From Minisyncoccota bacterium (GTDB lineage: Bacteria > Patescibacteriota > Minisyncoccia > Phycocordibacterales > Phycocordibacteraceae), in assembly GCA_022842585.1 (NCBI GenBank), contig JALHPI010000005.1, positions 1 to 41,045 of the forward strand: a stretch of DNA of 41,045 nt. Reading direction: 5' to 3'. The notes beneath the pieces were generated by a model. The model searched no databases. It was not told where the DNA came from and saw only the letters and a program-made list of their open reading frames with translations. The translations under genes and the position numbers were made by a program. Positions 8,801-16,891 of this stretch are shown here, piece after piece. The stretch's first letter is position 1, and each line of letters opens with the position of its first letter.

Positions 8801-9199
8801 ATGTTCAATAAAAAATCGATAACCCGGTTTAGTAAGTCCTTCGGGGTGGGACTTGGCACCTTCGCGCTCGACCTCATGCTCCTATCCCTCTTCATCGATG
8901 TTTTACATCTGTATTACGTGGTTGCGGCCGGAGTGGCGTTTATCATCGCCACCTCACTCAACTACGTCATCTCGCGCCGCTACGTGTTTACCGGTTCGGA
9001 GCGTGGAGTACGTTCCGGGTATCTCCTCTTTTTGCTTATCGGCGGGGTAGGGGTTCTCATTATTATGACGCTCATGTACGTGCTCGTGGATGTGTTTGCG
9101 TTTCATTACCTCGTAAGCAGGATACTCATAGCCGGTGTCGTCGGTTGGTGGAACTATCTCATGAACCTGCATGTGAATTTCAAGGTCGCCGGTACCTGA
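8801..9199 (+). CDS. GtrA family membrane protein
   Basis: A 132-residue protein with four membrane helices and the GtrA pattern: a basic N-terminus, FSKSFGVGLGTFALDLMLL in helix 1, NYVISRRYVF after helix 2 and WNYLMNLHVNFKV at the end. GtrA proteins are thought to help move lipid-linked sugars across the membrane for cell-surface glycosylation. Neighbouring nucleotidyltransferase and ATP-grasp genes would fit an envelope role. It is transcribed divergently from the ATP-grasp gene with a 26-nt gap. Confidence 0.85.
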   Translation: MFNKKSITRFSKSFGVGLGTFALDLMLLSLFIDVLHLYYVVAAGVAFIIATSLNYVISRRYVFTGSERGVRSGYLLFLLIGGVGVLIIMTLMYVLVDVFAFHYLVSRILIAGVVGWWNYLMNLHVNFKVAGT

Positions 9200-9218
9200 T
9201 GCAGGCAAGTCAAAGTGC

Positions 9219-9224
9219 TACAAT
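9219..9224 (+). promoter_or_regulatory. Extended -10 TGC-TACAAT, probable leaderless promoter
   Basis: TACAAT preceded by TGC lies 6 nt before the ATG at 9231, with no ribosome site. Confidence 0.65.
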
Positions 9225-9230
9225 TTCCGC

Positions 9231-9701
9231 ATGAGTGAACAAGCACCGAAGGCACCGCCTCTTGAGGTGAAAACGGAACGATTGTACAGACTGATGGCGC
9301 TCGACCCAGTGCGTTTTTTCGCGGCAAGCCCTAACACAAAACTGGAGGATATCTTTTCCATACTCTCCCAGATGCGTACTCGCGCAAGCCTTCCGGAAGG
9401 GAACCCTGGAAAATTTTCCTTGAAGCGGTCCGAAATGGATGCGGACCTCGCACAATTCGTGGTAACGCCGAATTCCAAACAGGAGTACTACATCGCACTT
9501 TTTCGGATAGTCCGCCGTCTCGGCTTCAGTACGCAAGACTGCATCACCGTGCTTATGAAGGATATCGACCTTGAGAAGACTACCGGCGATCTGACCGAAT
9601 GGACCGCACTCTTGAACACGGCGCAGATACTCGTGGATGGCGATGAAAGCCTTCCTCCGGTGACCAAAGAAATGAAGCACGTTCCGGAAACGAAAAACTG
9701 A
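9231..9701 (+). CDS. Soluble protein of unknown function
   Basis: The 156-residue protein is not recognised. It has no signal peptide or membrane segment and looks largely helical, with alternating charged residues and segments such as LEDIFSILSQMRTRASL and IALFRIVRRLGFSTQDCITVLMKDID. It lies 31 nt after GtrA and 33 nt before the histidine kinase. Both it and the kinase have their own close -10 boxes, so co-function is only suggested by position. Confidence 0.65.
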   Translation: MSEQAPKAPPLEVKTERLYRLMALDPVRFFAASPNTKLEDIFSILSQMRTRASLPEGNPGKFSLKRSEMDADLAQFVVTPNSKQEYYIALFRIVRRLGFSTQDCITVLMKDIDLEKTTGDLTEWTALLNTAQILVDGDESLPPVTKEMKHVPETKN

Positions 9702-9722
9702 TTCAGGCGGGTACCGCCTTGG

Positions 9723-9728
9723 TATACT
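9723..9728 (+). promoter_or_regulatory. -10 box TATACT, probable leaderless promoter
   Basis: TATACT ends 6 nt before the kinase ATG at 9735; no clear -35 or ribosome site. Confidence 0.65.
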
Positions 9729-9734
9729 TCCATC

Positions 9735-11132
9735 ATGTTTGATTTCTTCTTCGGGCCTTTTAGGAAAGGCTTCGAAAAGCTCCGCGATAATCCGCAACTC
9801 ATCTACACCGCGCTCGTCGCGTTCCTTATCGTGGTCGCGTTCCTATTCATGGCCGAGCGTTTCATCGGCATCGCCTCAAGCGCCCAAGAGCGGCTCGTGA
9901 ACGTGCGTGCAGGCTCCATCCAGGACGCGTTCGCGTCCTTTGCCGGAGACCGTATCTACGATACCGACTACCTGAACGAAAAAATACAGGAGACTATTAT
10001 AGTCAACGAAACCATCCGCTCGTTCCAGGTGGTCGTAAAGAGCAGCGTGCTTGCCACTGCATCGACGACCGTGCTCGGTGAGCGCATCGTGGTCGCCTCA
10101 AATGACAAGGAGGAGCTGAACCAAATAGACCGCGGCAACGACTTCCTTTTCTCGCTCGCGGCAAGCGACCCGTCCCACTCAATCACCATTGAGGAAACGA
10201 AAAACGGCGAACGCCTTTTCAATACCGCCCGCGCGATTACGGACGCCTCCGGCGAAGTCATCGGTGCGGTGATTACCGTCCAGACGCTCTCGGAAGCAGA
10301 CCGTGCCATCCAGAACGACATAAACAACAGCCTCGGACTTCTGGTGGCAGTGCTACTCATCCTCATGCTTCTCTTCCTTCGATTCACTAAGGTCATCGAC
10401 TATATGAGTCTGTATAGAAAGTTGAAAGAAGTGGACCAGCTTAAAAACGACTTCATCTCTATGGCATCCCATGAGCTGCGGACCCCACTCTCCATCATCC
10501 GTGGCTACGCCGAATACATAGGGGAAGCGCCGGAACTCTCTCCGACGACTAAGGAGTACGCAAATAAAATAGGTATCTCGGTCCAAGGGCTCGATTCGCT
10601 TGTGGCCGACATCCTCGATGTCTCACGCATCGACCAGGGCCGAATGTCGTTTACGCTTGAACCGGTTCACCCCGAGCTTCTTATAACGGATGTCGTCGCC
10701 GAGCTTACGGGTCAGGCAAAAGAAAAGGGTATTACGCTTTCGTTCGATACGACCGGGATCACCACGGCGCAAGTCATTTTCGCGGACAAAAGCCGCTTTA
10801 AGCAGGTACTCGTGAATATCATCGGAAATGCCGTGAAATACACGGTACAAGGGGGAGTAAACGTCCGACAGTATGAAGAGCAGGGGAGGGTGGTCATACG
10901 CGTCAGCGATACGGGCTTTGGTATGAGCGAAGAAGAACGGACGCACCTCTTCGAGAAGTTCTACCGCATTAGGACCAAGGATACGGAAAATATCCGCGGT
11001 ACCGGCCTTGGTCTCTGGATTACGAAGCAAATCATCGAAGCCATGAAGGGCACCATCTCGGTGGAGTCGATAAAGGGGGTCGGGTCGCATTTCATCATCT
11101 CGTTCCCGACCACTGGACAACCTGTTTCCTAA
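9735..11132 (+). CDS. Sensor histidine kinase
   Basis: A 465-residue membrane sensor kinase. A helix at about 25-43 and another at about 198-216 bracket an extracytoplasmic sensor domain of about 150 residues. The dimerisation/phosphoacceptor domain has SHELRTPL with His246. The ATPase domain shows the N box (NIIGNAVKYT), G1 (DTGFGMS), F box (FEKFYR) and G2 (GTGLGLW). The sensor part (TTVLGERIVVASNDKEE, HSITIEETKNGERLFN) suggests a CACHE-like fold, ligand unknown. No response regulator is adjacent; the lone CheY-type protein at 16141 is a candidate partner. Confidence 0.93.
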   Translation: MFDFFFGPFRKGFEKLRDNPQLIYTALVAFLIVVAFLFMAERFIGIASSAQERLVNVRAGSIQDAFASFAGDRIYDTDYLNEKIQETIIVNETIRSFQVVVKSSVLATASTTVLGERIVVASNDKEELNQIDRGNDFLFSLAASDPSHSITIEETKNGERLFNTARAITDASGEVIGAVITVQTLSEADRAIQNDINNSLGLLVAVLLILMLLFLRFTKVIDYMSLYRKLKEVDQLKNDFISMASHELRTPLSIIRGYAEYIGEAPELSPTTKEYANKIGISVQGLDSLVADILDVSRIDQGRMSFTLEPVHPELLITDVVAELTGQAKEKGITLSFDTTGITTAQVIFADKSRFKQVLVNIIGNAVKYTVQGGVNVRQYEEQGRVVIRVSDTGFGMSEEERTHLFEKFYRIRTKDTENIRGTGLGLWITKQIIEAMKGTISVESIKGVGSHFIISFPTTGQPVS

Positions 11133-11146
11133 AGGTGGTTACCCCG

Positions 11147-11152
11147 TATACT
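11147..11152 (+). promoter_or_regulatory. -10 box TATACT, probable leaderless promoter
   Basis: TATACT ends 7 nt before the ATG at 11160. Confidence 0.65.
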
Positions 11153-11159
11153 TACAGCT

Positions 11160-13064
11160 ATGTTTTCCCACCTCACTACGAAGGAACTGGCGTTCTATGG
11201 GGTGAGCGCATCAGTGGGGTTGCTTCTGCTTGTCGCGGGAGTCCTGGGGCACGCACAGTACGCTGACAGGGAAAAGCTCGCTTCCGCAACCACGTCGACT
11301 TGGAATACCTTCAACACAAATACCGACGGTACATTTTATAATTACGGAGACACTATAGCGACGAGCTCGCCGGAAATCATCCGTCTCTTCACCATGGAGA
11401 CTACTAAAGGAGCCTGCGGTAGCGGTGCCATTAAAATAAGTTGGACCTCTTTGGATTCGGATGCGGAGTACCGTCTCTATAGAAATGGCATCGAGATTTT
11501 CGAAGGCCGCAAGCCGAGCTATAACGATACCAAACTTCCTGCAGGCTCCACTAACTCATATATCGTATATGCAAACATGTCAGGTGCGTCCTATAGCCAC
11601 GTAGCGACCGCACTTACTACTGCACCGACGGCGTGTGACGCAGTTCCTTTAACGGGCACGGGCGGTGGAACTGCAATCGCAACAACGACCGGAGTTGCCC
11701 CTACGTTGCCGCCGGCGCCACGCCTCATACCTATTGCCACTACGACACTAACGGCAACGCCGGCACCCGCCACCTCAACGGTACCTACCACCCCTCCCCC
11801 CGCCACCCTTATATCACCCCCACCAGTATCGTCTCCTGCACCTGGTATAAATCCGCCGGCCACTACCGTACCATCTCCTGAACAGGCTCCGGTGCCACAG
11901 CAGGTAGTGAATCTTCCAACACCGGTCGTACAAAATAAGGAGCGCGCGCTCGTGTTTGCGACTACGACGCCAAACGCGCAACCATCAGCACTTTCAAGTA
12001 CCACGGAAGCGAAGGTAACAAAGCTCTTTACGGTCGTATCGGTCTTCGATGAGACGGATAAGGCGCGTCAACAGGCACGCAGGTCGCTCGTGGCGTTCAT
12101 CGACGAGAAGATACGCGACGCCTTTGCGTCTATGAATGACGAGGAGCGGGCCGGAAAAAAAGAATCCCTCGACCAGCTTCGCGCCTCCATACTCACCCGC
12201 ATCGACGAGCGATTGAATGCGGGGACCGACGTGCGGGCAGAAGCATCCTTACTTGCTTCCGAAATCACTGAAAAAATTTCGGAACTCTCTGTATACGGCG
12301 TCACTACCGACAGCGCTGCCGTGGGTGCGCTCGTCGACTCCGCAATCGCACCCCTTACCGTGGCTGCTGAAGAAGAATCGAAGGCACTCAAAGAACAGGG
12401 AGGTGACCTGCTCTACAAGGATACGAACAAAGACGGTATCTCCGACTACGATTCCGTGCATGTCTATAATATCGACCCGGTAAAACCTTCTCCGACAAGT
12501 GTGTACAAAGGACGCAAGATTACTGCAGGCGAAAAAGTAGCGCTCGGATACGACCCGACGCAGACTAAGCTTGTGCAGGTAACTCCGGAAGAACCGGAAC
12601 GCTCTTCCGCCCCGATTGCACGCTCCTACCAGGTTTCCTCCGTAGCGCTTACGGAAGAGAAGAAAGTGGCACTCACCGGCCGCGCACTCCCGAACAGCTT
12701 CGTCACGCTCTATATCTACAGCACGCCGGTCGTTGTCACCGTCAAAACGGATGCAAACGGAAGCTGGAAATACACGCTCAACAAAGAGCTTGAAGACGGA
12801 AGTCACACGGTGTCGGTGGCAACGGTTGATAACAGTGGGAAAATCCTCGCAAAATCCTCACCGATTCCGTTTACGAAGACCGCGCAAGCCGCAACGCTTG
12901 ATTCGGCAAGTACAAGCTTCATTTCTGAAAGTGGCCAACCGACGTTGTTCTCGGGTCGCACACTCTATATGCTCATCATGGTGTGCGCCGGCATCATCTT
13001 CTTCACGCTTGGTATTATGGGACTGAATACCAGACGTCAGGAAGAGACGCCAACCGCCGCCTAA
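11160..13064 (+). CDS. Membrane-anchored modular surface protein
   Basis: The 634-residue protein is anchored by an N-terminal hydrophobic segment (about 11-30) and a C-terminal helix (about 602-622) followed by a short basic tail. Between them are a fibronectin-like stretch (about 80-150, KISWTSLDSDAEYRLYRNG), a Pro/Thr/Ala-rich linker (about 170-275), a charged helical region (about 290-410), a calcium-loop-like DTNKDGISDYDS (near 421) and a bacterial Ig-like domain (about 490-580, VALTGRALPNSFVTLYIYS). This layout suits a cell-surface spacer or adhesion protein. Function is not known. It sits 27 nt after the histidine kinase. Confidence 0.8.
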   Translation: MFSHLTTKELAFYGVSASVGLLLLVAGVLGHAQYADREKLASATTSTWNTFNTNTDGTFYNYGDTIATSSPEIIRLFTMETTKGACGSGAIKISWTSLDSDAEYRLYRNGIEIFEGRKPSYNDTKLPAGSTNSYIVYANMSGASYSHVATALTTAPTACDAVPLTGTGGGTAIATTTGVAPTLPPAPRLIPIATTTLTATPAPATSTVPTTPPPATLISPPPVSSPAPGINPPATTVPSPEQAPVPQQVVNLPTPVVQNKERALVFATTTPNAQPSALSSTTEAKVTKLFTVVSVFDETDKARQQARRSLVAFIDEKIRDAFASMNDEERAGKKESLDQLRASILTRIDERLNAGTDVRAEASLLASEITEKISELSVYGVTTDSAAVGALVDSAIAPLTVAAEEESKALKEQGGDLLYKDTNKDGISDYDSVHVYNIDPVKPSPTSVYKGRKITAGEKVALGYDPTQTKLVQVTPEEPERSSAPIARSYQVSSVALTEEKKVALTGRALPNSFVTLYIYSTPVVVTVKTDANGSWKYTLNKELEDGSHTVSVATVDNSGKILAKSSPIPFTKTAQAATLDSASTSFISESGQPTLFSGRTLYMLIMVCAGIIFFTLGIMGLNTRRQEETPTAA

Positions 13065-13076
13065 CAACTCATATCT

Positions 13077-13481
13077 ATGACTAACCCCGACGTAGTAAAG
13101 AAAGAGCATCCGAAAAACTGGCATAACGAGCATCAGTCGACCTTGACGCTCGGAGAGCGTCTCTCGGACTGGATTTCTGATTTCGTCGGTTCATGGACAT
13201 TCGTGTTCATCCATATCGTATGGTTTGGCGTCTGGCTTCTCGTGCCGATTGAGCCGTTTCCGTTCGGACTTCTGACTATGATTGTGAGCCTTGAAGCAAT
13301 ACTTCTCTCTACGTTCATCATGATGAGTCAGAACCGTGCCGCCGACCGCGACCGTCATCAGGCAAAAGCCGACTACGAAACGAACCTGGAAGCGAAGAGG
13401 GAGATAGAGACGCTTCAAATTGCACTTGATCGCATTGAAAGCGAAAAGCTTGACCAGATACTCGCTATCCTAAAAAAGTAA
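13077..13481 (+). CDS. DUF1003 family membrane protein
   Basis: The 134-residue protein matches the DUF1003 pattern: a soluble start, LGERLSDWISDFVGSWTF, two membrane helices (about 40-60 and 65-85), the motif MMSQNRAADRDRHQA, and a C-terminal coiled coil (NLEAKREIETLQIALDRIES). The role of the family is unsettled. It begins 12 nt after the surface protein and has no -10 box at leaderless distance, so it is probably in an operon with it. Confidence 0.88.
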   Translation: MTNPDVVKKEHPKNWHNEHQSTLTLGERLSDWISDFVGSWTFVFIHIVWFGVWLLVPIEPFPFGLLTMIVSLEAILLSTFIMMSQNRAADRDRHQAKADYETNLEAKREIETLQIALDRIESEKLDQILAILKK

Positions 13482-13499
13482 GGAAGTAGAGTGCTCTGT

Positions 13500-13700
13500 C
13501 TAGCCGCGCTCGCAACAGGAGCAGGAGCGACCAGTAAGCTTCGCTACTCCGGCGACAATAAGAAGGATTGGCCAGATGAATGCGGCTAGGCCCGTATCTA
13601 TGATTTTAAAAGCGTGGAGGAGGAAGGTGATACCGATAAGGATGACCATCAACGGCACAATTTTGTGGTGATTGCAGGGGCAAAAAAGAGCGGCGCTCAT
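13500..13700 (-). CDS. Small Cys-rich two-helix membrane protein
   Basis: A 66-residue protein with CPCNHHK at the N-terminus, two hydrophobic helices (VPLMVILIGITFLLHAF and GLAAFIWPILLIVAGVAKL) and CSCCERG at the C-terminus. The Cys/His clusters on both ends could bind a metal. The helices resemble LiaI/LiaF-type transmembrane regions. The gene is supported by an extended -10 (TGC-TACGCT, 13713-13708) 7 nt upstream of the start. It converges with the DUF1003 gene. Confidence 0.7.
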   Translation of the reverse strand: MSAALFCPCNHHKIVPLMVILIGITFLLHAFKIIDTGLAAFIWPILLIVAGVAKLTGRSCSCCERG

Positions 13701-13757
13701 TCTAGCTAGCGTAGCACTCCGCCGTTGATATCTTCTAGGATTTTGCAGTGGATAGTG

Positions 13758-15584
13758 TTACTCCACGGTGACTGACTTCGCCAAGTTTCGCGGCATGTCG
13801 ATATTGAGACCGCGCTCAAGTGCCACATAGTACGCAAAGAGCTGGACCGGGATAGTCGTCAGGATAGGGAGGAGCGCCTCGTGTACGTTCGGGACGCTAA
13901 TGACGTCGTCGGCAAGTCCCTTCAAGTCATCCTCCTTTCCGTCGGTAGTGATAGCGATGACGGTGCCGCCGCGCGCGCGTATCTCCTGGATGTTCGATTT
14001 CGATTTTTCGTACATGGAGTCGTCCGGTACGAGTACGACGGAGAGGAAGGATGGCTCGATGAGTGCGATAGGACCGTGCTTCATCTCGCCTGCGGCGTAG
14101 CCCTCGGCGTGTATGTAGGCGATCTCTTTAAGCTTTATGGCGCCCTCGTAGGCGATAGGGCACTGGAACTTCCGGCCGAGGAAGAATGCGTTTTGGACCT
14201 TCGCGTATTTCTTCGCAATCGCCTGTATGGACTCGCGGCGCGAGAGTATGGTGCGCGCAAGGTCCGGAAGCTTCTGAAGCTCGGACACAAGGTGTTCGCC
14301 GTCAGTAGAGGAGAGGCCATTCTGACGGCCAAGCAGTATAGAAATGAGCGCAAGCACGGTCATCTGGGAAATCACCGCCTTCGTGGAGGCGACGCTGATT
14401 TCAGGACCTGCATGGTTATAAACTCCCGCCGTCGTCTCTCGGGCAATGGAGGAGCCGACGACATTCACGACACCGAGCGTAAGCACGCCGTGCCGCTTCG
14501 CTTCGCGTATGGCTTCGATAGTATCCAAGGTTTCGCCCGATTGGGAAATGGCAAGGAGGACGGTCTCTTTCGGGTCCATGGTATGACGACGGTAGCGGAG
14601 TTCCGAGCCAAGCTCCACTTCAACGGGGATGCCGGCGAATTCCTCAAGTAAAAGCTCGCCGACCCTGCCTGCGTAGGAGGCGCTTCCGCAGGCGGTAATC
14701 ATGATGCGTTTTGCGGAGCGTATCTGCGGGAGCACATCGCGGAGCCCGCCGAGCTTTACGTCGCCCTCTTTCGGCAAGAGACGCCCGCGAAGCGTGTTTT
14801 CAATGGTCTCCGGTATTTCCATCATCTCCTTCATCATGAAATGGTCGTAGCCTTTCTTCTGAGCGCTCTCCACGTCCCATTCAAGCGTTTCCACTTTCTT
14901 ATCAAGCGGGGTTCGCGAAAGGGTGGAGATTTCGTATCCTTCGCGCGTAAGCGTCGCCACTTCGCCGTCTTCAAGGTAAATCACGTCGCGCGTATGCTTC
15001 AAAATCGCACTCGCATCAGACGCGATGTAGTACTCGTCCTTTCCGATGCCGAGCATGACGGGGCTTGAGAGACGAGCAGCGACAAGCTTTTCCGGCTCGC
15101 GCACAGAGGCGGCCGCAAGGCCGTAGGTACCGCGCACTTCTTTAAGTGCCCCGCACACCGCGTCTTCAAGAAGAACACCTTCGGTGTATTTTTTTCCTAT
15201 AAGCGCTGCGAGCACCTCCGTATCGGTTTCGGATTTGAAGATGACGCCGTCTTTTTCGAGCGCCGCCTTTATGTCAGCGTAGTTTTCAATAATGCCGTTA
15301 TGGATTATCCATACGGTACCGGTGGGGTCGCAGTGGGGATGGGCATTCGTCTCGGTAGGTGCGCCGTGGGTCGCCCAGCGTGTATGCGCGATGCCGCAGG
15401 TGCCGGTGAAATCCTCCGGAATTGCGTCGGCAAGCTCCGATACTTTGCCGGAGCGCTTCAGGGCGCCACGGCCTGCGACGAAGACGCCCGCAGAGTCGTA
15501 TCCCCGGTACTCAAGGGCGCGCAAACCCTCGATTAAAATAGGGGTCGCATTTCTCGGGCCAATGTATCCGATGACGCCACACAT
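13758..15584 (-). CDS. glmS: Glutamine-fructose-6-phosphate aminotransferase
   Basis: GlmS makes glucosamine-6-phosphate from fructose-6-phosphate and glutamine, the first step to UDP-GlcNAc and peptidoglycan. The 608-residue length is standard. The glutaminase domain starts MCGVIGYIG, with Cys2 becoming the N-terminal nucleophile after Met removal, and has HTRWATHG and HNGIIENY. Two SIS sugar-isomerase domains follow, and the C-terminus ends DMPRNLAKSVTVE. The open frame extends further upstream, but Cys2 chemistry fixes the start at 15584. TACACT (15596-15591) lies 6 nt before it. No glmS ribozyme is recognised upstream. Confidence 0.97.
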   Translation of the reverse strand: MCGVIGYIGPRNATPILIEGLRALEYRGYDSAGVFVAGRGALKRSGKVSELADAIPEDFTGTCGIAHTRWATHGAPTETNAHPHCDPTGTVWIIHNGIIENYADIKAALEKDGVIFKSETDTEVLAALIGKKYTEGVLLEDAVCGALKEVRGTYGLAAASVREPEKLVAARLSSPVMLGIGKDEYYIASDASAILKHTRDVIYLEDGEVATLTREGYEISTLSRTPLDKKVETLEWDVESAQKKGYDHFMMKEMMEIPETIENTLRGRLLPKEGDVKLGGLRDVLPQIRSAKRIMITACGSASYAGRVGELLLEEFAGIPVEVELGSELRYRRHTMDPKETVLLAISQSGETLDTIEAIREAKRHGVLTLGVVNVVGSSIARETTAGVYNHAGPEISVASTKAVISQMTVLALISILLGRQNGLSSTDGEHLVSELQKLPDLARTILSRRESIQAIAKKYAKVQNAFFLGRKFQCPIAYEGAIKLKEIAYIHAEGYAAGEMKHGPIALIEPSFLSVVLVPDDSMYEKSKSNIQEIRARGGTVIAITTDGKEDDLKGLADDVISVPNVHEALLPILTTIPVQLFAYYVALERGLNIDMPRNLAKSVTVE

Positions 15585-15590
15585 CCGAGT

Positions 15591-15596
15591 AGTGTA
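15591..15596 (-). promoter_or_regulatory. -10 box TACACT before glmS
   Basis: On the minus strand, TACACT lies 6 nt before the ATG. A second copy of the same decamer-like unit, CTATACACTA, occurs about 20 nt further upstream (near 15609-15619), so promoters may be doubled. Confidence 0.6.
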
Positions 15597-15685
15597 TAGG
15601 TAGTAGGGGATAGTGTATAGATAAGAAAATTGAAATAAGAGCGAGAATTGGGTAGGATGCGAATACGAGTAGGAAGCCCTGGTTC

Positions 15686-15842
15686 GCCGATGTAAGCAAA
15701 GCTTGCATCGTGCTCGCTCGGGCGAAGCAGTACAGATGCATGCTATGCATCTGTACTGCTTACCCTCACTCGCCGATGTAAGTAGGCTTTCATCGTCTGC
15801 ACTCGCAGTGGATAAAAGAGGACTTTCATCACGTGCTCGTTT
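15686..15842 (+). repeat. Palindromes built from the tRNA-Thr 5' end
   Basis: The first bases of tRNA-Thr(GGT), GCCGATGTA, appear twice upstream (15686-15694 and 15772-15780) before the real gene at 15843. Each copy is followed by its own antisense: CGATGTAAGC-aaa-GCTTGCATCG (15688-15710) and CGATGTAAG-tagg-CTTTCATCG (15774-15795). Between them lies a 15-bp-stem hairpin GCAGTACAGATGCAT/ATGCATCTGTACTGC (15728-15760). Nothing here looks coding. Confidence 0.65.
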
Positions 15843-15918
15843 GCCGATGTAGCTCAGTTGGTAGAGCACCACCATGGTAAGGTGGGGGTCGTCGGTTCAA
15901 TCCCGACCATCGGCTCCA
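15843..15918 (+). tRNA. tRNA-Thr (GGT)
   Basis: Acceptor GCCGATG/CATCGGC, D stem GCTC/GAGC, anticodon stem CCACC/GGTGG with loop ATGGTAA, T loop TTCAATC. The end is TCCA, so CCA is encoded, unlike the fMet, Met, Asp and Gln genes here. Palindromic copies of its 5' end precede it and an antisense/sense pair of its 3' end follows. Confidence 0.95.
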
Positions 15919-15926
15919 AATAAAGC

Positions 15927-15947
15927 AAAAGCGCGAAAGCGCTTTTT
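15927..15947 (+). terminator. Terminator after tRNA-Thr(GGT)
   Basis: AAAAGCGC-gaaa-GCGCTTTTT. The same hairpin (AAGCGC-gaaa-GCGCTT) recurs at 16125-16140 after the duplicated tRNA end. Confidence 0.75.
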
Positions 15948-15955
15948 CTATTTGT

Positions 15956-16113
15956 GCCGATGGTCGGGATTGGGGGAAGGGGGAGGAGATGCATGCGAGA
16001 ACACGCAGCATGCATGGAGTTTCCCCGTGGAGGAAAGCAGTGAGTCATCGAGCGCTGAAAACCGAGAGGTTTTCAGGGAGGAGTCCGCGACGACAATCTC
16101 GCACCATCGGCTC
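15956..16113 (+). repeat. tRNA-linked fold-back element at tRNA-Thr
   Basis: The antisense of the tRNA-Thr 3' end, GCCGATGGTCGGGATTG (15956-15972), opens the element. An imperfect sense copy, CAATC-TCGC-ACCATCGGCTC, closes it at 16113. The interior has hairpins ATGCATGC/GCATGCAT (about 15990-16017) and CTGAAAACC/GGTTTTCAG (about 16056-16077). The core differs from that shared by the fMet, Met and Gln elements, but the antisense-core-sense-terminator layout is the same. Confidence 0.65.
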
Positions 16114-16124
16114 AGATAACGTAC

Positions 16125-16146
16125 AAGCGCGAAAGCGCTTTTACGC
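16125..16146 (+). terminator. Terminator shared with the regulator gene end
   Basis: AAGCGC-gaaa-GCGCTTTTA followed by CGCTTTTT. It is palindromic and overlaps the 3' end of the minus-strand regulator gene, so it may act in both directions. Confidence 0.6.
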
Positions 16147-16548
16147 TTTTTCGGGTTTTGGCGCTTCCCACGCGTTCAGCACGCCCTGAATCTGGTGGAC
16201 GATGGTGTCGAGTGTTACGTACGCCTTCACGAAGAATCCCGCAGCCCCGAGCGCGGTGCATTCGTCCACGTGCGCCTGGTCATCAAGGTTTGAGAACATC
16301 AAGACCGGTATCCCTTTCGTTGCATCATCCGACTTTAGTATCTTCAGGAGTTCGACGCCGTTCATTCCGGGGAGGAGGATATCCAAGAGGATAATGTCGG
16401 GTCGTTCAGAGACGACGAGCGTAAGCGCGTCCTGAGCGTTCACTGCGTGGACAATACGGAAATTTTCCGCGGCAAAGCGCTGATCGATGAGGCTTCCGAG
16501 CACAGTATCGTCTTCTACCCAGAGGATGGTTTTCGGTGAGTCGGTCAT
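16141..16548 (-). CDS. CheY-type single-domain response regulator
   Basis: The protein (135 residues from this start) is a stand-alone receiver domain. VEDD (residues 11-14) is the acidic pocket, Asp56 in LLDILLPGMNG the phosphoacceptor, Ser86 the switch residue and Lys108 (FFVKAY) the conserved Lys. No output domain follows, so it would act by protein contact. The start at 16548 is preferred over the in-frame ATG at 16554, because TACACT (16560-16555) then sits 6 nt upstream; for 16554 it would abut the codon. A possible partner is the kinase at 9735, though they are far apart. Confidence 0.92.
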   Translation of the reverse strand: MTDSPKTILWVEDDTVLGSLIDQRFAAENFRIVHAVNAQDALTLVVSERPDIILLDILLPGMNGVELLKILKSDDATKGIPVLMFSNLDDQAHVDECTALGAAGFFVKAYVTLDTIVHQIQGVLNAWEAPKPEKA

Positions 16549-16732
16549 ACGCATAGTGTACGATACGATGGCATCAGAAATGGTAAGGGTGTGGGCGAGA
16601 TATAGTCTGTGGTTTCAGGGAAAAAAACGTGGTATCTTCCGAGTCGTTGCCACCGTATGGATTACCATACGTCTGGCTCGTTCGGAGAATCCGCAAATTC
16701 ATGCAGACATGCATTTGCGGATTTCCTCACTC
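16549..16732. other. Intergenic region with two hairpins before tRNA-Thr(CGT)
   Basis: No gene is seen. A TATAGT box lies near 16601-16606 on the plus strand. Two inverted repeats follow: CGTATGG-atta-CCATACG (about 16654-16671) and a long near-perfect stem AATCCGCAAAT...ATTTGCGGATT (about 16688-16722). CCTCACTCGCC just before the tRNA also precedes the second 5'-end copy at the other Thr locus (about 15763-15774). Confidence 0.5.
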
Positions 16733-16808
16733 GCCATCGTAGCTCAGTTGGTAGAGCACTTCACTCGTAACGAAGAGGTCGCCGGTTCAATCCCGGCCGA
16801 TGGCTCCA
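16733..16808 (+). tRNA. tRNA-Thr (CGT)
   Basis: Acceptor GCCATCG/CGATGGC, D stem GCTC/GAGC, anticodon loop CTCGTAA, T arm GCCGG/CCGGC with TTCAATC. The anticodon stem has an A31-C39 mismatch next to the loop. The end is TCCA, so CCA is encoded. No 3' fold-back element follows it. Confidence 0.94.
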
Positions 16809-16891
16809 AAATCGAAATCAGCCCAGTTTTTGAGTAATCCCCGCCAGCCCCTAGCGAAGACTACGGTAGTAGGTAGAATCATGATAAACCC

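Noticed and set aside
13881-14651. 256-codon open frame antisense to glmS
   Set aside because: It lies wholly inside a confidently assigned gene, has no family resemblance, and its length follows from the codon bias of glmS.
15585-15650. glmS ribozyme upstream of glmS
   Set aside because: The start codon has a -10 box 6 nt upstream, leaving no room for a leader ribozyme, and no ribozyme core is recognisable.
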